Source: Streptosporangium album (GTDB taxonomy: Bacteria; Actinomycetota; Actinomycetes; Streptosporangiales; Streptosporangiaceae). Taken from it: a DNA stretch of 64,000 nt. A program made the position numbers and the translations under genes. The stretch's first letter is position 1. Each line of letters starts with the position of its first letter. The DNA lies in NCBI RefSeq assembly GCF_014203795.1, contig NZ_JACHJU010000001.1:1488001-1552000 (forward strand), written 5' to 3'. Shown piece by piece: positions 1 through 8,343 of the stretch. Below the pieces are notes generated by a model. It saw only the letters and a program-made list of their open reading frames with translations. It did no database searches and had not been told where the DNA came from.

Positions 1-774
1 CCGGCCACCCCGGCACCGACGGCGACGGTCACCGCGACGGCGACGGCGACGATGACCGTCGAGCCGACCCCGGCGCCGACGGCCACCTCGAGCGAGTCGC
101 CGACCCCGGACCCGGACGTGACCCCGACTCCGACGCCGACCGCGTCGGAGCCCGTCCCGTCTCCGACGCCCACGGCGGCACCGACGGTCACCGTCAAGCC
201 GACGCCCCAGCCGTCCCACCCGACCGCCACGACCACCGCCAAGCCGACGCCGAGGCCCTCCTGGACGGCTCCCACGGCCACCGCCAAGCCGACGTCGAAG
301 CCCTCCTCGTCGACTCCGGCGACCATCGAGCCGAGCTGGACCGCCAAACCGACGCCGGAGCCCTCCTCGTCGGCCCCGGCGACCATCGAGCCGAGCTGGA
401 CCGCCAAACCGACGCCGAAGCCCTCCTCGTCGACTCCTCCGGCCTCGCGTCCCAACCCCCACACCCCGCAGCAGGTCTGTGGCTCGGGCTACTACGTGCA
501 GCGGTCCGCCTCCTTCAGCGGCGGAACCGTCTACCAGCTCTACAACACCTCCACCGGCTCCAACTGCGTGGTCACCATGAAGAGCACCAACGTGGGCACC
601 GCCACCTCGGTCTTCGCCACCCTCGAAGTCCAGGGCGGCGGCAGCAAGACCGACCGCGGCAACTACGAGTACTACGCCGGACCGGTCTACCTCTCCGCCA
701 GGGGCAAATGCGTCCGCTTCACCGGCGGCGGCTCCACCGGCAGCACCGGCGCCGACTGGGCCAACTGCGGATGA
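1..774 (+). CDS. C-terminal part of a Pro/Thr-rich protein with SapA-like secreted domain (5' truncated)
   Basis: The frame is open from the first base, so the gene starts upstream of the window. The visible part is a long Pro/Thr/Ser linker containing near-perfect repeats around EPSWTAKPTP, then a compact domain of about 100 residues (from about base 475) with four cysteines (VCGSGYY, NCVV, KCVRF and a final NCG). From memory this pattern (CGSGY, GTVY, NCVV, YAGPV, KC) matches Streptomyces spore-associated protein A, a small secreted protein. Two disulfides are likely, and an extracellular position is inferred. The downstream complete gene carries the same terminal domain on a membrane pseudokinase, so this gene may be a paralogue of it, but the missing N-terminus prevents a decision. 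A strong hairpin follows the stop. Confidence 0.75.
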   Translation, partial: PATPAPTATVTATATATMTVEPTPAPTATSSESPTPDPDVTPTPTPTASEPVPSPTPTAAPTVTVKPTPQPSHPTATTTAKPTPRPSWTAPTATAKPTSKPSSSTPATIEPSWTAKPTPEPSSSAPATIEPSWTAKPTPKPSSSTPPASRPNPHTPQQVCGSGYYVQRSASFSGGTVYQLYNTSTGSNCVVTMKSTNVGTATSVFATLEVQGGGSKTDRGNYEYYAGPVYLSARGKCVRFTGGGSTGSTGADWANCG

Positions 775-778
775 CCCA
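481..778 (+). repeat. 298-bp direct repeat, copy 1 (SapA-like domain)
   Basis: By eye every base matches 2928-3225, including all silent positions and four bases beyond the stop codon. The Pro/Thr linkers upstream differ. Identity confined to the last domain suggests gene conversion or a very recent partial duplication. Confidence 0.95.
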
Positions 779-834
779 TCGGCCACCGGCTGAACGGAAC
801 CGGAGAGCGCCGTCGGACTGACGGCATATCCCAA

Positions 835-870
835 CGGAGGCCCCCTTCCCGTCCAGGGAGGGGGCCTCCG
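835..870 (+). terminator. Hairpin terminator after the first gene
   Basis: Arms CGGAGGCCCCC(T)TCCC and GGGAGGGGGCCTCCG pair over about 15 bp with one bulged base and the loop GTCCA. There is no clear T-tract, as is common for actinomycete terminators. It lies 60 bp after the stop. Confidence 0.75.
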
Positions 871-948
871 CCATGGTCCGGGCAGCTTGCCGGGGATGGG
901 GCCGGGCGAGATGGAGCGGAACAGACATCCGAAACCGGCGATACGGCT

Positions 949-978
949 GTGACATGTTTGGTTAGATAGTGCTAGATA
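949..978 (+). promoter_or_regulatory. Candidate promoter of the pseudokinase gene
   Basis: GTGACA at 949-954 and TAGATA at 973-978 are separated by 18 bp. The -10 region contains a short direct repeat TAGATAG-TGC-TAGATAG. The start codon lies 45 bp downstream, behind a GGAAGGA ribosome binding site. Confidence 0.5.
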
Positions 979-1022
979 GGCCGATGGTGATACTTGTCGG
1001 TAGTTGAGGTGGAAGGAATGCA

Positions 1023-3221
1023 ATGGGGGATTTGAACCCATTACTGCCCGAAGATCCGGAACGCGTAGGCGTCCACATCCTCGTCGGGCGACTCAGCCAG
1101 GACCCTCAGCAGGCCGTGTACCTAGGTCACCTGCCCGACGAGGACACCCTCCGCGTCATCCGCGTACTCGCCCCCCGCCCTGAGGCCACCCCCCAGGCCC
1201 GCGAGCAGATCACCAACGGTCTACACGCCGCCAAACGCGTCTCCGGCGCCCACACCGCCAAACTCATCGACGTCGGCTGGTTCGACGACTCCCCCTACAT
1301 CGTCCGCGAACACGTCGAAGGCCGCTCCCTGCGCGAGACGGTCACCACCGACGGCCCCCTGGACGGCGACGCCCTCGAACGCCTGGCCATCGCCACCCTC
1401 ACCGCACTCACCGCCATCCACCTGGCCGGCCTCACCCACGGCGCCCTCAACCCCGACACCGTGATCCTCGGCCCCGACGGACCCCGCGTCTGCGACATCG
1501 GCCTGGGCATCACCGGCCCCGAACCCGACTACCGCGCCCCCGAATACCTGCACACCGAACTCAACCCCGGCAGCCCCCCCATCCCCGGCACCGGCACCGG
1601 CAGACCCGCCGACCTCTTCTCCTGGGCCGCCACCCTCGCCTACGCCACCACCGGACAACCCCCCTTCGACGGCCAACCCGCCCACGTCATCGAAGGCCCC
1701 GCCAACCTCACCGGAATCCCGGCAGAACTGGCCCCCCTCCTCATCGCCTGCCTCGACAAATGGCCGGCCCAACGCCCCGACGCCAAAACCGCCATGCTCC
1801 GCCTCCTCGGCGAAGAATCAGCAATCCAGATCACCGGGGAGAGCCGGGAGAGCCGTACGGCCGGTCCCGAGACGGGGCCGGACTCCCCGGGCGGAACCGC
1901 TCCGGCGGCCGGCACGGGAGACGACGCCGGAGCGCGGGCCGGAACCGTTCCGGGAACCGGAGCGCCACAGCCGACGGCACCGCCGGCCTGGGGAGCTCCG
2001 GCGCTGCCGGTGAACGCTCCCCCGGCGGACGCGCCCCCGGCTCCGGCAGCCGCACCGGCCGGGAACCGGCCGAAGAGCAGCCGTTTCCCCCTCGTGCTGG
2101 CCGCCTGCGTCGGTGTGTTCGCCCTCCTGTCCGGACTCGGGCTGTGGGCCGCCGGAAATTCCGCCCCCCTCGGCGACGCGCAACGGGCGGCGGCCAACGA
2201 GAAGATCACCGATGTCCTCTCAGCGCCGGCGGGGCAGCGACAGGGCGGCGGGGAGGCCCCGGCGGACGGGATGACCGCGCCCGGAGGCACCACAGCCGAT
2301 CCTCAGACCCCGGATGTCAGGCCGATACAGCTGCCCACGGAGAGCCCCACGGAGAGCCCCACGGCCCCGTCGCCGGTCTCGTCCGTCGCCCTGCCGCCGA
2401 TCACGGTGCCGACGTACCCGGCGACCACGGCACCGGAGGCCAAGAAGCCCGGCGACGGAACCACCCCCACATCGACCGCCAAGCCCAAGAGCGCGCCGAA
2501 GAACACGGGGAATCCCAAGTCCGGTCGGACGTCCAAGCCGACCTCCAGACCCACGTCGACGCGTGCGCCCAAGGCGGACTCGGGGCGGAAGCCCTCGCAG
2601 GCTCCCGCCCCGGCATCCACCAGAACGGCCCAGCCCACCAAGGCCGCGCAGCCCACCAGGACGGCCCAGCCGACCAAGACCGCGCAGCCCACGAAGCCGG
2701 TGCAGCCGACCAATACCGCACAACCCACGAAGCCCGCACAACCCACCGCCGCGCCGAAACCGACGCAGCCGACCAAGACCGCGCAACCCACCGCCGCGCC
2801 GAAACCGGTGCAGCCGACCAATACCGCACAACCGACGAAGGCGGCTCAACCCACCGCCGCGCCGAAACCGACGAAATCGACGCCCCCTCCCTCGCGTCCC
2901 AACCCCTACAGCCCGCAGCGGGTCTGCGGCTCGGGCTACTACGTGCAGCGGTCCGCCTCCTTCAGCGGCGGAACCGTCTACCAGCTCTACAACACCTCCA
3001 CCGGCTCCAACTGCGTGGTCACCATGAAGAGCACCAACGTGGGCACCGCCACCTCGGTCTTCGCCACCCTCGAAGTCCAGGGCGGCGGCAGCAAGACCGA
3101 CCGCGGCAACTACGAGTACTACGCCGGACCGGTCTACCTCTCCGCCAGGGGCAAATGCGTCCGCTTCACCGGCGGCGGCTCCACCGGCAGCACCGGCGCC
3201 GACTGGGCCAACTGCGGATGA
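1023..3221 (+). CDS. Transmembrane pseudokinase with extracellular SapA-like domain
   Basis: The protein has 732 residues. Residues 15-260 follow the Ser/Thr kinase fold, with a recognisable APE segment (RAPEYL, about 171-176) and the helix after it. The catalytic residues are gone: the VAIK lysine is Arg47, the glycine loop is lost, HRD reads HGA at 139-141, and DFG reads DIG at 158-160 (its Asp is kept). A Pro/Ala-rich juxtamembrane stretch leads to one membrane helix (about 355-377), then about 250 residues of Pro/Thr repeats (AQPTK, AAPKPT) that should span the cell wall, and a C-terminal four-cysteine SapA-like domain (about 635-732). A non-catalytic signalling receptor or scaffold is inferred. 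It lies just upstream of eccB, but a strong terminator separates the two, so a functional link to secretion is unproven. Confidence 0.85.
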   Translation: MGDLNPLLPEDPERVGVHILVGRLSQDPQQAVYLGHLPDEDTLRVIRVLAPRPEATPQAREQITNGLHAAKRVSGAHTAKLIDVGWFDDSPYIVREHVEGRSLRETVTTDGPLDGDALERLAIATLTALTAIHLAGLTHGALNPDTVILGPDGPRVCDIGLGITGPEPDYRAPEYLHTELNPGSPPIPGTGTGRPADLFSWAATLAYATTGQPPFDGQPAHVIEGPANLTGIPAELAPLLIACLDKWPAQRPDAKTAMLRLLGEESAIQITGESRESRTAGPETGPDSPGGTAPAAGTGDDAGARAGTVPGTGAPQPTAPPAWGAPALPVNAPPADAPPAPAAAPAGNRPKSSRFPLVLAACVGVFALLSGLGLWAAGNSAPLGDAQRAAANEKITDVLSAPAGQRQGGGEAPADGMTAPGGTTADPQTPDVRPIQLPTESPTESPTAPSPVSSVALPPITVPTYPATTAPEAKKPGDGTTPTSTAKPKSAPKNTGNPKSGRTSKPTSRPTSTRAPKADSGRKPSQAPAPASTRTAQPTKAAQPTRTAQPTKTAQPTKPVQPTNTAQPTKPAQPTAAPKPTQPTKTAQPTAAPKPVQPTNTAQPTKAAQPTAAPKPTKSTPPPSRPNPYSPQRVCGSGYYVQRSASFSGGTVYQLYNTSTGSNCVVTMKSTNVGTATSVFATLEVQGGGSKTDRGNYEYYAGPVYLSARGKCVRFTGGGSTGSTGADWANCG

Positions 3222-3225
3222 CCCA
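2928..3225 (+). repeat. 298-bp direct repeat, copy 2 (SapA-like domain)
   Basis: This is the second copy of 481-778, without a mismatch. The codon just before it differs only silently (TGC against TGT). It encodes the last 97 residues of the pseudokinase. Confidence 0.95.
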
Positions 3226-3234
3226 GTAGGCGGA

Positions 3235-3267
3235 CCTGACCGGCCGGCTCAGTCCCGGCCGGTCAGG
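3235..3267 (+). terminator. Strong hairpin terminator after the pseudokinase
   Basis: CCTGACCGGCCGG and CCGGCCGGTCAGG form a perfect 13-bp stem around the loop CTCAGTC, 13 bp after the stop codon. Confidence 0.8.
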
Positions 3268-3364
3268 TAGCGCAACGCCACCGTTTACCACTGTCGATGA
3301 TCCCGTTCCTTGATCACGCTTCTATGCTGATCGGTGACAGCGCACCTGGCGATGTGGAGGTGAG

Positions 3365-4810
3365 ATGCAGACCCGCCGCGATCTTTACCAGGCGTACAAG
3401 CTGATGACTCAGCGTCTGGGCATGGCCCTGCTCCAGGGGGAGCCGGACCTGCCGGAGTCACCGATGCGCAGACAGAACGTGGCGATGTTCGGCGGCGTGC
3501 TCGTCGCGGTGCTGGTGGCCGCCGTCTTCGGCGTGCTGGGCCTGCTCCGTCCGGGCAATGCGACCGCGCTCACCGATCCGGGGACCGTGATCGTGGAGGA
3601 GGAGACGGGCGCGACCTTCGTCTACAGCGATCCGCAGAAGAAGATGATCCCCGTCGCCAACGTGACCTCCGCCAGGCTGCTGCTGGGCGAGCAGGAGGTG
3701 AAGGTGCGCACGGTCACCGCCGCCTCGATCGCGAAGTACACGCGCGGCGCGCTGGTGGGCATCCAGGGCGCCCCCGAGTCGCTGCCCGCCCACGACCGCC
3801 TGGTCCGCACCCCCTGGTCGGTGTGCGTCACCGAGGGCGTGGACACCAACGGCGAGCGCAGGCCGTACACCTCGCTGATCGGCGGGTTCGGCGTCGGCGG
3901 CAATCCGATCGAGCAGGGTACGGCCATGGTCGTCGCGGAAGGGGGCCAGGCCTGGCTGCTCTGGGCGGACCGGCGGATGCGCGTTCCCGCCAAGGGCGTG
4001 CGGGCGCTGACCCAGGGGCAGCCCCGCCAGGTCCCGGCCGCCTGGCTCAACGGGGTGCCCATCGGGCCTGACTTCCAGAGCCCGTCGATCCCGGGCCTCG
4101 GCGGCAGGACACGCGGACCCGACGGCAAGTGGTCCGCGGTGGGACGGGTGTTCACCGTGCCGGCGGTGACCGGCGGACCCGCGAAGTGGTACGTCCTGCT
4201 CGCCGACGGCCTGGCGGACCTCACCCCGACCCAGGCCACCCTGCTGCTGGCGGACCCCGTCATCAAGAAGGCGTACGGCCAGGCGGAGCCGCTGCCGAAG
4301 CCACTGGCTCCCGCGACCGCGAACGGGATGCGGCAGTCCGGCACGCGTCTGGACGGCAGCGGGCTGCCCACGACCATGCCGAAGATCATCCCGCCGTCGC
4401 CGACGAGCCCTCTCTGCGCCGTCTACTCCGACACGGAACGCGGCTCGACCCGGGCGGCGCTGACGGTCGGCAGCACGGCGCCCCTCCCTCAGCCGCCGAA
4501 GGGATGGTTCAACCAGAGCACCGTCGACCAGGTGACGCTCTCACCGGGCTCCGGCGCCCTGGTGGGGACGCTGCCGGGGAACGGCAGGACGGACTCCGTG
4601 ACGTCGCTCTACCTGATCGGCGACCAGGGGCGGCGGCACGCCATCCTGTCCGCGAACGTGCTTCCGAGCCTCGGCTACTCGTCGGAGGACATCGCTCCGC
4701 TTCCGGCGCAGCTCGTGCACCTGATCCCCGAGGGCCCCGCGCTCGACCCCGCGGCCGCCCGCAATCCCGTCCAGGCCAACCCGTCGGCGACGGCTCCCCA
4801 GCAGCGGTAG
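3365..4810 (+). CDS. eccB: Type VII secretion protein EccB
   Basis: The protein has 481 residues, the usual EccB length. It begins with a short cytoplasmic segment (TRRDLYQAYKLMTQRL, then EPDLPESPMRR) typical of EccB, followed by one membrane helix at about 40-62. The remaining roughly 400 residues would lie outside the membrane and form the repeat-containing EccB domain; conserved cysteines occur in CVTEG and LCAVYS. In ESX systems EccB is part of the core inner-membrane complex with EccC, EccD and EccE. A good ribosome binding site, GGAGG, lies 4 bp before the ATG. It is the first machinery gene of the island and stands alone as a transcription unit, between terminators and facing the opposite-strand cluster. 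Confidence 0.93.
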   Translation: MQTRRDLYQAYKLMTQRLGMALLQGEPDLPESPMRRQNVAMFGGVLVAVLVAAVFGVLGLLRPGNATALTDPGTVIVEEETGATFVYSDPQKKMIPVANVTSARLLLGEQEVKVRTVTAASIAKYTRGALVGIQGAPESLPAHDRLVRTPWSVCVTEGVDTNGERRPYTSLIGGFGVGGNPIEQGTAMVVAEGGQAWLLWADRRMRVPAKGVRALTQGQPRQVPAAWLNGVPIGPDFQSPSIPGLGGRTRGPDGKWSAVGRVFTVPAVTGGPAKWYVLLADGLADLTPTQATLLLADPVIKKAYGQAEPLPKPLAPATANGMRQSGTRLDGSGLPTTMPKIIPPSPTSPLCAVYSDTERGSTRAALTVGSTAPLPQPPKGWFNQSTVDQVTLSPGSGALVGTLPGNGRTDSVTSLYLIGDQGRRHAILSANVLPSLGYSSEDIAPLPAQLVHLIPEGPALDPAAARNPVQANPSATAPQQR

Positions 4811-4831
4811 GCACCCAGGCGGTCACCGCCT

Positions 4832-4868
4832 CCGCGGGCCCCGCGCCGTACGGGCACGGGGCCCGCGG
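4832..4868. terminator. Convergent terminator after eccB
   Basis: CCGCGGGCCCCG and CGGGGCCCGCGG form a perfect 12-bp stem with a 13-nt loop between the convergent eccB and the minus-strand cluster. It can act in both directions. Confidence 0.75.
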
Positions 4869-4928
4869 GATATGCCGTCAGCCGACGCCGGGTATGACGC
4901 CGCCCGCCGGCAGTGACATCTCCGCGGC

Positions 4929-5636
4929 CTAAGCGATGACCTTCTTCCTCAGGCCGAACTTCTTGTCGTACTGCAGGCCTGTCTGGGTGAAGTCGGGCTC
5001 CTTCTCCGGCAGGGCCTTCATCCCCATGAACAGATGCTTCTGGTCGTACTGGAAGCCGTTGACCACCGCGAGGATGGCCCCGGCGCCGCCGACGAGCGTC
5101 ATCTTCCTCTTGACGACGGCTTTGACGACAGTGTCGATCCTGTCGAGGACGGGGTTGATCATAAGATTCACCGCCGTCCTTAACTGAGGGAAGGGGGCGC
5201 TGATGACGTAGGCCGTCGCCATCGCGCTCATCGCCGCGGCCACGACGACGGCGAAATCGGCGCCCGCGTGATAGGCGAGCGCCGTCTGGTCAAGTGTGTC
5301 GGCTGCGCCCTTGCGACATTTCTGGTTCTCGTCCAGCGCCGCGATGAAGGCGTCCGCCACGATGCTGAAGGCCTCGTAGGCTTCGCCTTCCCAGTGCTTG
5401 TCCGCCTTGATCTGATTCTTCAGACGGGTTATCTCGTCTCTGAGAGATGCGAGATTGACCTCGGTGCCGCTCTCTCGCCATTCCTGCGCGCATTTCTTCA
5501 TGCTGCCCGGGTTGGACACCATCAGGCCGAGCGCCGCGGCGATGGCCAACGCCTTCCGGCGCTTGAGGATCAGTGCGGCGGCGGCCGTCGTCGCCACCGC
5601 CCCCGTGTATTTCCAGACGTCGACTTCATACTCCAC
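4929..5636 (-). CDS. Membrane protein with WXG-like core, type VII accessory family
   Basis: The protein has 235 residues, with a GTG start behind GGAGGGG. Layout: a hydrophobic segment near the N-terminus (about 10-41, interrupted by KRRK), a predicted coiled coil, a WXG-type helix (HWEGEAYEAF, Trp82), then a hydrophobic helix pair at about 125-150 and a basic region with one more hydrophobic stretch (VGGAGAILAVV). The same order (membrane segment, W-x-x-x-x-x-EF-like core, hydrophobic pair) occurs in the proteins at 11499-12254 and 12883-13740, so I treat them as one family. It is the last gene of the minus-strand cluster. No function is known to me; a membrane-bound partner of ESX substrates is inferred. 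Confidence 0.75.
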   Translation of the reverse strand: MEYEVDVWKYTGAVATTAAAALILKRRKALAIAAALGLMVSNPGSMKKCAQEWRESGTEVNLASLRDEITRLKNQIKADKHWEGEAYEAFSIVADAFIAALDENQKCRKGAADTLDQTALAYHAGADFAVVVAAAMSAMATAYVISAPFPQLRTAVNLMINPVLDRIDTVVKAVVKRKMTLVGGAGAILAVVNGFQYDQKHLFMGMKALPEKEPDFTQTGLQYDKKFGLRKKVIA

Positions 5637-5669
5637 GACGATTCCCCTCCGCCCTGCCGCTCCGCCGCG

Positions 5670-6785
5670 TCACTGCTCCTGGCCGATCACGGGAGGCGCC
5701 ACGTCGATGTCGGCGTCCCAGTCGCTCTCGTCTCCGGTCAGTAGGGAGGATGTCTCCTTGTCCTCACCGGGGTTGCCACCGGCGCCTCCTCCCATCGGGG
5801 GCATCATGGGCGGGAACATCGAGCCGCCGCTCATGCCGGCTGCTCGCGGGCCGGCCGGAGGGGAGGAGCCTCCACCGCCTCCCGCTCCGCCGGGGAGGGT
5901 GGCGCCACCGGAGGTTGTACCGGCTCCCGTCTGACTCCCCTGATTCCCCGACCACGTTCCGGGGTCCGGAACCTTCGTCTGAGGCGTCGTCAGGCTGTTC
6001 GGATCGTAACCGGCCAGGTCGGTCTGCCTCGGGTCCTTGTTGGCGAGGTTGCCCAGGTCCGGTTTGGACAGCTTGTCGTTGACACCGCCCGGATCCAGGT
6101 TCGAGGTGTTCGGGATGTTCGGATTGGGGGAGTTCGCCAGATCGTCCTTCACATCCGGCACATCCGGCATTCTCGGCACGTCTGGCCCGGTGTGGTTCAG
6201 ATCGGGCAGCGTCCTGTTCCCCAGACCGGAATCGGGCAGCTTGCCACCGTCGAGACCCGAACCCGATGGCATGTTCCCCAGACCGGAGCCGGGCAGCTTG
6301 CCACCGTCGAGACCCGAACCCGATGGCATGTTCCCCAGACCGGAGCCGGGCAGCTTGCCACCGTCGAGACCCGAACCCGATGGCATGCCCCCCGGATCGG
6401 AACCGGGCAGCTCCTTTGCTCCAGCACCAGGCTTGGCCGGATCAGAGTCTTTATCGTCATCGTCGGATTTGGTTTTTTTCCGCCCTGTGTCTTCGGCGAT
6501 CGAACTCTTCTCGTCAGCCGTCTTGTAAGCCATGTCCGCCTGCGCCAGGGCCGTCTTCCATGAAGACAACGCGGTCGCAGCGGCATCGAGGGCGTCGGCC
6601 GACCCCGCGCAGGTGTTCTCATGGGCGAGGTCCAACCCGATGCCAACAACCCCGCAGTAAGGCCACTGCAACCCGTTATTTCGAGTTTTATTCGCTTTCT
6701 CTTTGACGCCTGGGACGTACTCGCCGACGGAACTCCCCAGGGTCTTCACCTTCCCTTCGGTGAAGACCACCTCTGGAGCGGTCAT
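5670..6785 (-). CDS. Secreted WXG/ESX-associated protein with 19-residue repeats
   Basis: The protein has 371 residues, with GGGGAG 7 bp before the ATG. The N-terminal 110 residues are helical, in the manner of ESX substrates, and include two cysteines (YCGVV, NTCAGS). Next come an acidic and lysine-rich stretch and tandem 19-residue repeats (core GSGLDGGKLPGSGLGNMPS). A Gly/Pro/Asn-rich region leads to a C-terminal tail with MFPPMMPPMGGG followed by an acidic SDWDADID and PPVIG. Tails of this MPPMGG...W...PPVIG type are, as I recall, frequent in actinomycete ESX proteins. It lies between a PPE-like gene and the membrane protein and is probably a substrate. The 185-bp gap upstream holds only a weak 7-bp hairpin. 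Confidence 0.75.
   Translation of the reverse strand: MTAPEVVFTEGKVKTLGSSVGEYVPGVKEKANKTRNNGLQWPYCGVVGIGLDLAHENTCAGSADALDAAATALSSWKTALAQADMAYKTADEKSSIAEDTGRKKTKSDDDDKDSDPAKPGAGAKELPGSDPGGMPSGSGLDGGKLPGSGLGNMPSGSGLDGGKLPGSGLGNMPSGSGLDGGKLPDSGLGNRTLPDLNHTGPDVPRMPDVPDVKDDLANSPNPNIPNTSNLDPGGVNDKLSKPDLGNLANKDPRQTDLAGYDPNSLTTPQTKVPDPGTWSGNQGSQTGAGTTSGGATLPGGAGGGGGSSPPAGPRAAGMSGGSMFPPMMPPMGGGAGGNPGEDKETSSLLTGDESDWDADIDVAPPVIGQEQ
6241..6411 (-). repeat. Three tandem 57-bp repeats
   Basis: Units at 6241-6297 and 6298-6354 are near identical; the unit at 6355-6411 has diverged in its second half. A partial copy precedes them. The period is an exact 19 codons, so copy-number change would keep the frame. 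Confidence 0.9.
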
Positions 6786-6970
6786 GCCGCGACTCCCCGA
6801 CCGGCTGAGTTACCTGATGTCTCGCCCATCCCACCCCTCCGTTTCACGCCTCCGGGATGGATTCCCGGATCTCCGAGGCATGATCACATCGTCGGCACAG
6901 GCCGATCGGACTCTGCCCCCGCAATACCGGCTACCCCGGCCAACCAGGACAGAGGCGGCATCGCGGGAGA

Positions 6971-8332
6971 CTAACAGAGCAGTGGAGGGGTGCCTCCCTG
7001 GCCGCCGCCCCAGACGTTATGAATCTCCTCAAGCCCGGGACCGCGCGGGCGGTCTTCCTGCTTCTCACCGGTCGCGCCACCCATACCGGGCATGAAGGGT
7101 GCCATCGACGCGCCGTTGCTCATCACGCCCCGCGACAGCACCGGAGAGGTCGCTCCTCCCGCCCCCGACCCCGCTCCGGGAAAACCGGTGCCCGCTCCGG
7201 GCCCGCCCAGCACCGGCGAGACGTTCGGAACGCTGGTCGTGATGTGCGGAAGATTGGTCGTCGGCCCGACCGTGTTGGGCGGCGACACAAGATTCGTCGG
7301 CGGCCGCTGGGTGGCGCTCGCCGTCTCGGTGCTCCGCGGATCGTGTCTCTCGTCCCCGCCGATCACCGGCGACACGGTGCCGTCACCGTCCTTGCCGGTG
7401 CCGCCGTCCGAACCCGGACCACCGGACCCCTGGCCACCGGAACCGTCCGCACCGGGGCCGTTCGCCCCCGGGTCGGTCGAGCCGGGGCCGTTCGCTCCCG
7501 GGCCGTTCGCGCCGGAACCGTCCTGACCTGGACCGCTGGACCCCACCGGGTCACCGGACCCCGGACCATTCGCCCCTGAACCGACGGAACCCGGACCGTT
7601 CGCACCCGAGCTGTCCGAGCCCGTACCACCCGTTCCGCCACCCCCGGAGGAACCCGACCCACCCGACCCACCGGATCCTCCCGGCCGGGAGGAGGACCCG
7701 CCCCCGCCTGTGCCCTGCGACCCGGACCCGGGTGAGCCGTCCTTGTACGCCGGGCCCCCGCCGTAGTCGACGTTCTTGTACTCGGACGTGCCACCCGGCA
7801 GCGACACGGTCGGCAGCTCGTACGACACGTAAAGGGGGACCTGGATGGTGTAGAGCTCGACGATCTTCTCGTTCAGCTCGCGCATCACCTTGCGCGCCGT
7901 CTTGGTGTCCTTCGATTCCGTCGCCGTGCCGGGGAGCTCGATGAGGCCGATGTCGGGAGCGAGCCCGGCAGTCTTCGCCCTGGCCTCGGGAAGGTAGGTC
8001 TCGCCGTACAGCCGGAGAGCAGTGGACATCATCTCCATCTTGGAGGACAGCTCGGTTCCGGTGGCGTGCAGCAGCTGCATCGCCTTCTGGACCTCGACGG
8101 CGGCGTCCCCGCCCCATACCTGCGCGAGCTCCTTGGCGACCCTCTGGATGGCGCCGCAGGCGAGATCGACCGTCGACGCCGCGTGCCCGTAGGCGAACCC
8201 CGCGTCGTTGACGGCGGTGGGCGCGGTGTCGTTCAACCACTTCTGGATCTGGCTCCTCGATGCGACGACATCGCCCGCTTCGGGGACTGCGGCACCGGAC
8301 CGGATCAGCAGGAACTTCGCTTCGCTACCCAC
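6971..8332 (-). CDS. PPE/WXG-like secreted protein with long Gly/Pro/Ser-rich region
   Basis: The protein has 453 residues, with a GTG start preceded by GGGAAGG. Residues 1-185 are mostly helical and carry a WGG turn (Trp73, VWGGDAAVEVQKAM), the pattern of WXG100/PPE-type substrates. Residues 190-330 are almost only Gly, Ser, Pro, Asn and Asp (repeats of SGANGPG). The end has MAPFMPGMGGATG and a final VWGG motif, comparable with the tail of the neighbouring 371-residue protein. A C-terminal cysteine is the last residue. It lies 11 bp downstream of the 145-residue gene, so the two are co-transcribed. A secreted or surface role is inferred from architecture. Confidence 0.75.
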   Translation of the reverse strand: MGSEAKFLLIRSGAAVPEAGDVVASRSQIQKWLNDTAPTAVNDAGFAYGHAASTVDLACGAIQRVAKELAQVWGGDAAVEVQKAMQLLHATGTELSSKMEMMSTALRLYGETYLPEARAKTAGLAPDIGLIELPGTATESKDTKTARKVMRELNEKIVELYTIQVPLYVSYELPTVSLPGGTSEYKNVDYGGGPAYKDGSPGSGSQGTGGGGSSSRPGGSGGSGGSGSSGGGGTGGTGSDSSGANGPGSVGSGANGPGSGDPVGSSGPGQDGSGANGPGANGPGSTDPGANGPGADGSGGQGSGGPGSDGGTGKDGDGTVSPVIGGDERHDPRSTETASATQRPPTNLVSPPNTVGPTTNLPHITTSVPNVSPVLGGPGAGTGFPGAGSGAGGATSPVLSRGVMSNGASMAPFMPGMGGATGEKQEDRPRGPGLEEIHNVWGGGQGGTPPLLC

Positions 8333-8343
8333 AACGACCTTCC

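Noticed and set aside
6241..6411. CRISPR-like array
   Set aside because: The 57-bp units are contiguous, coding and in frame, without spacers.
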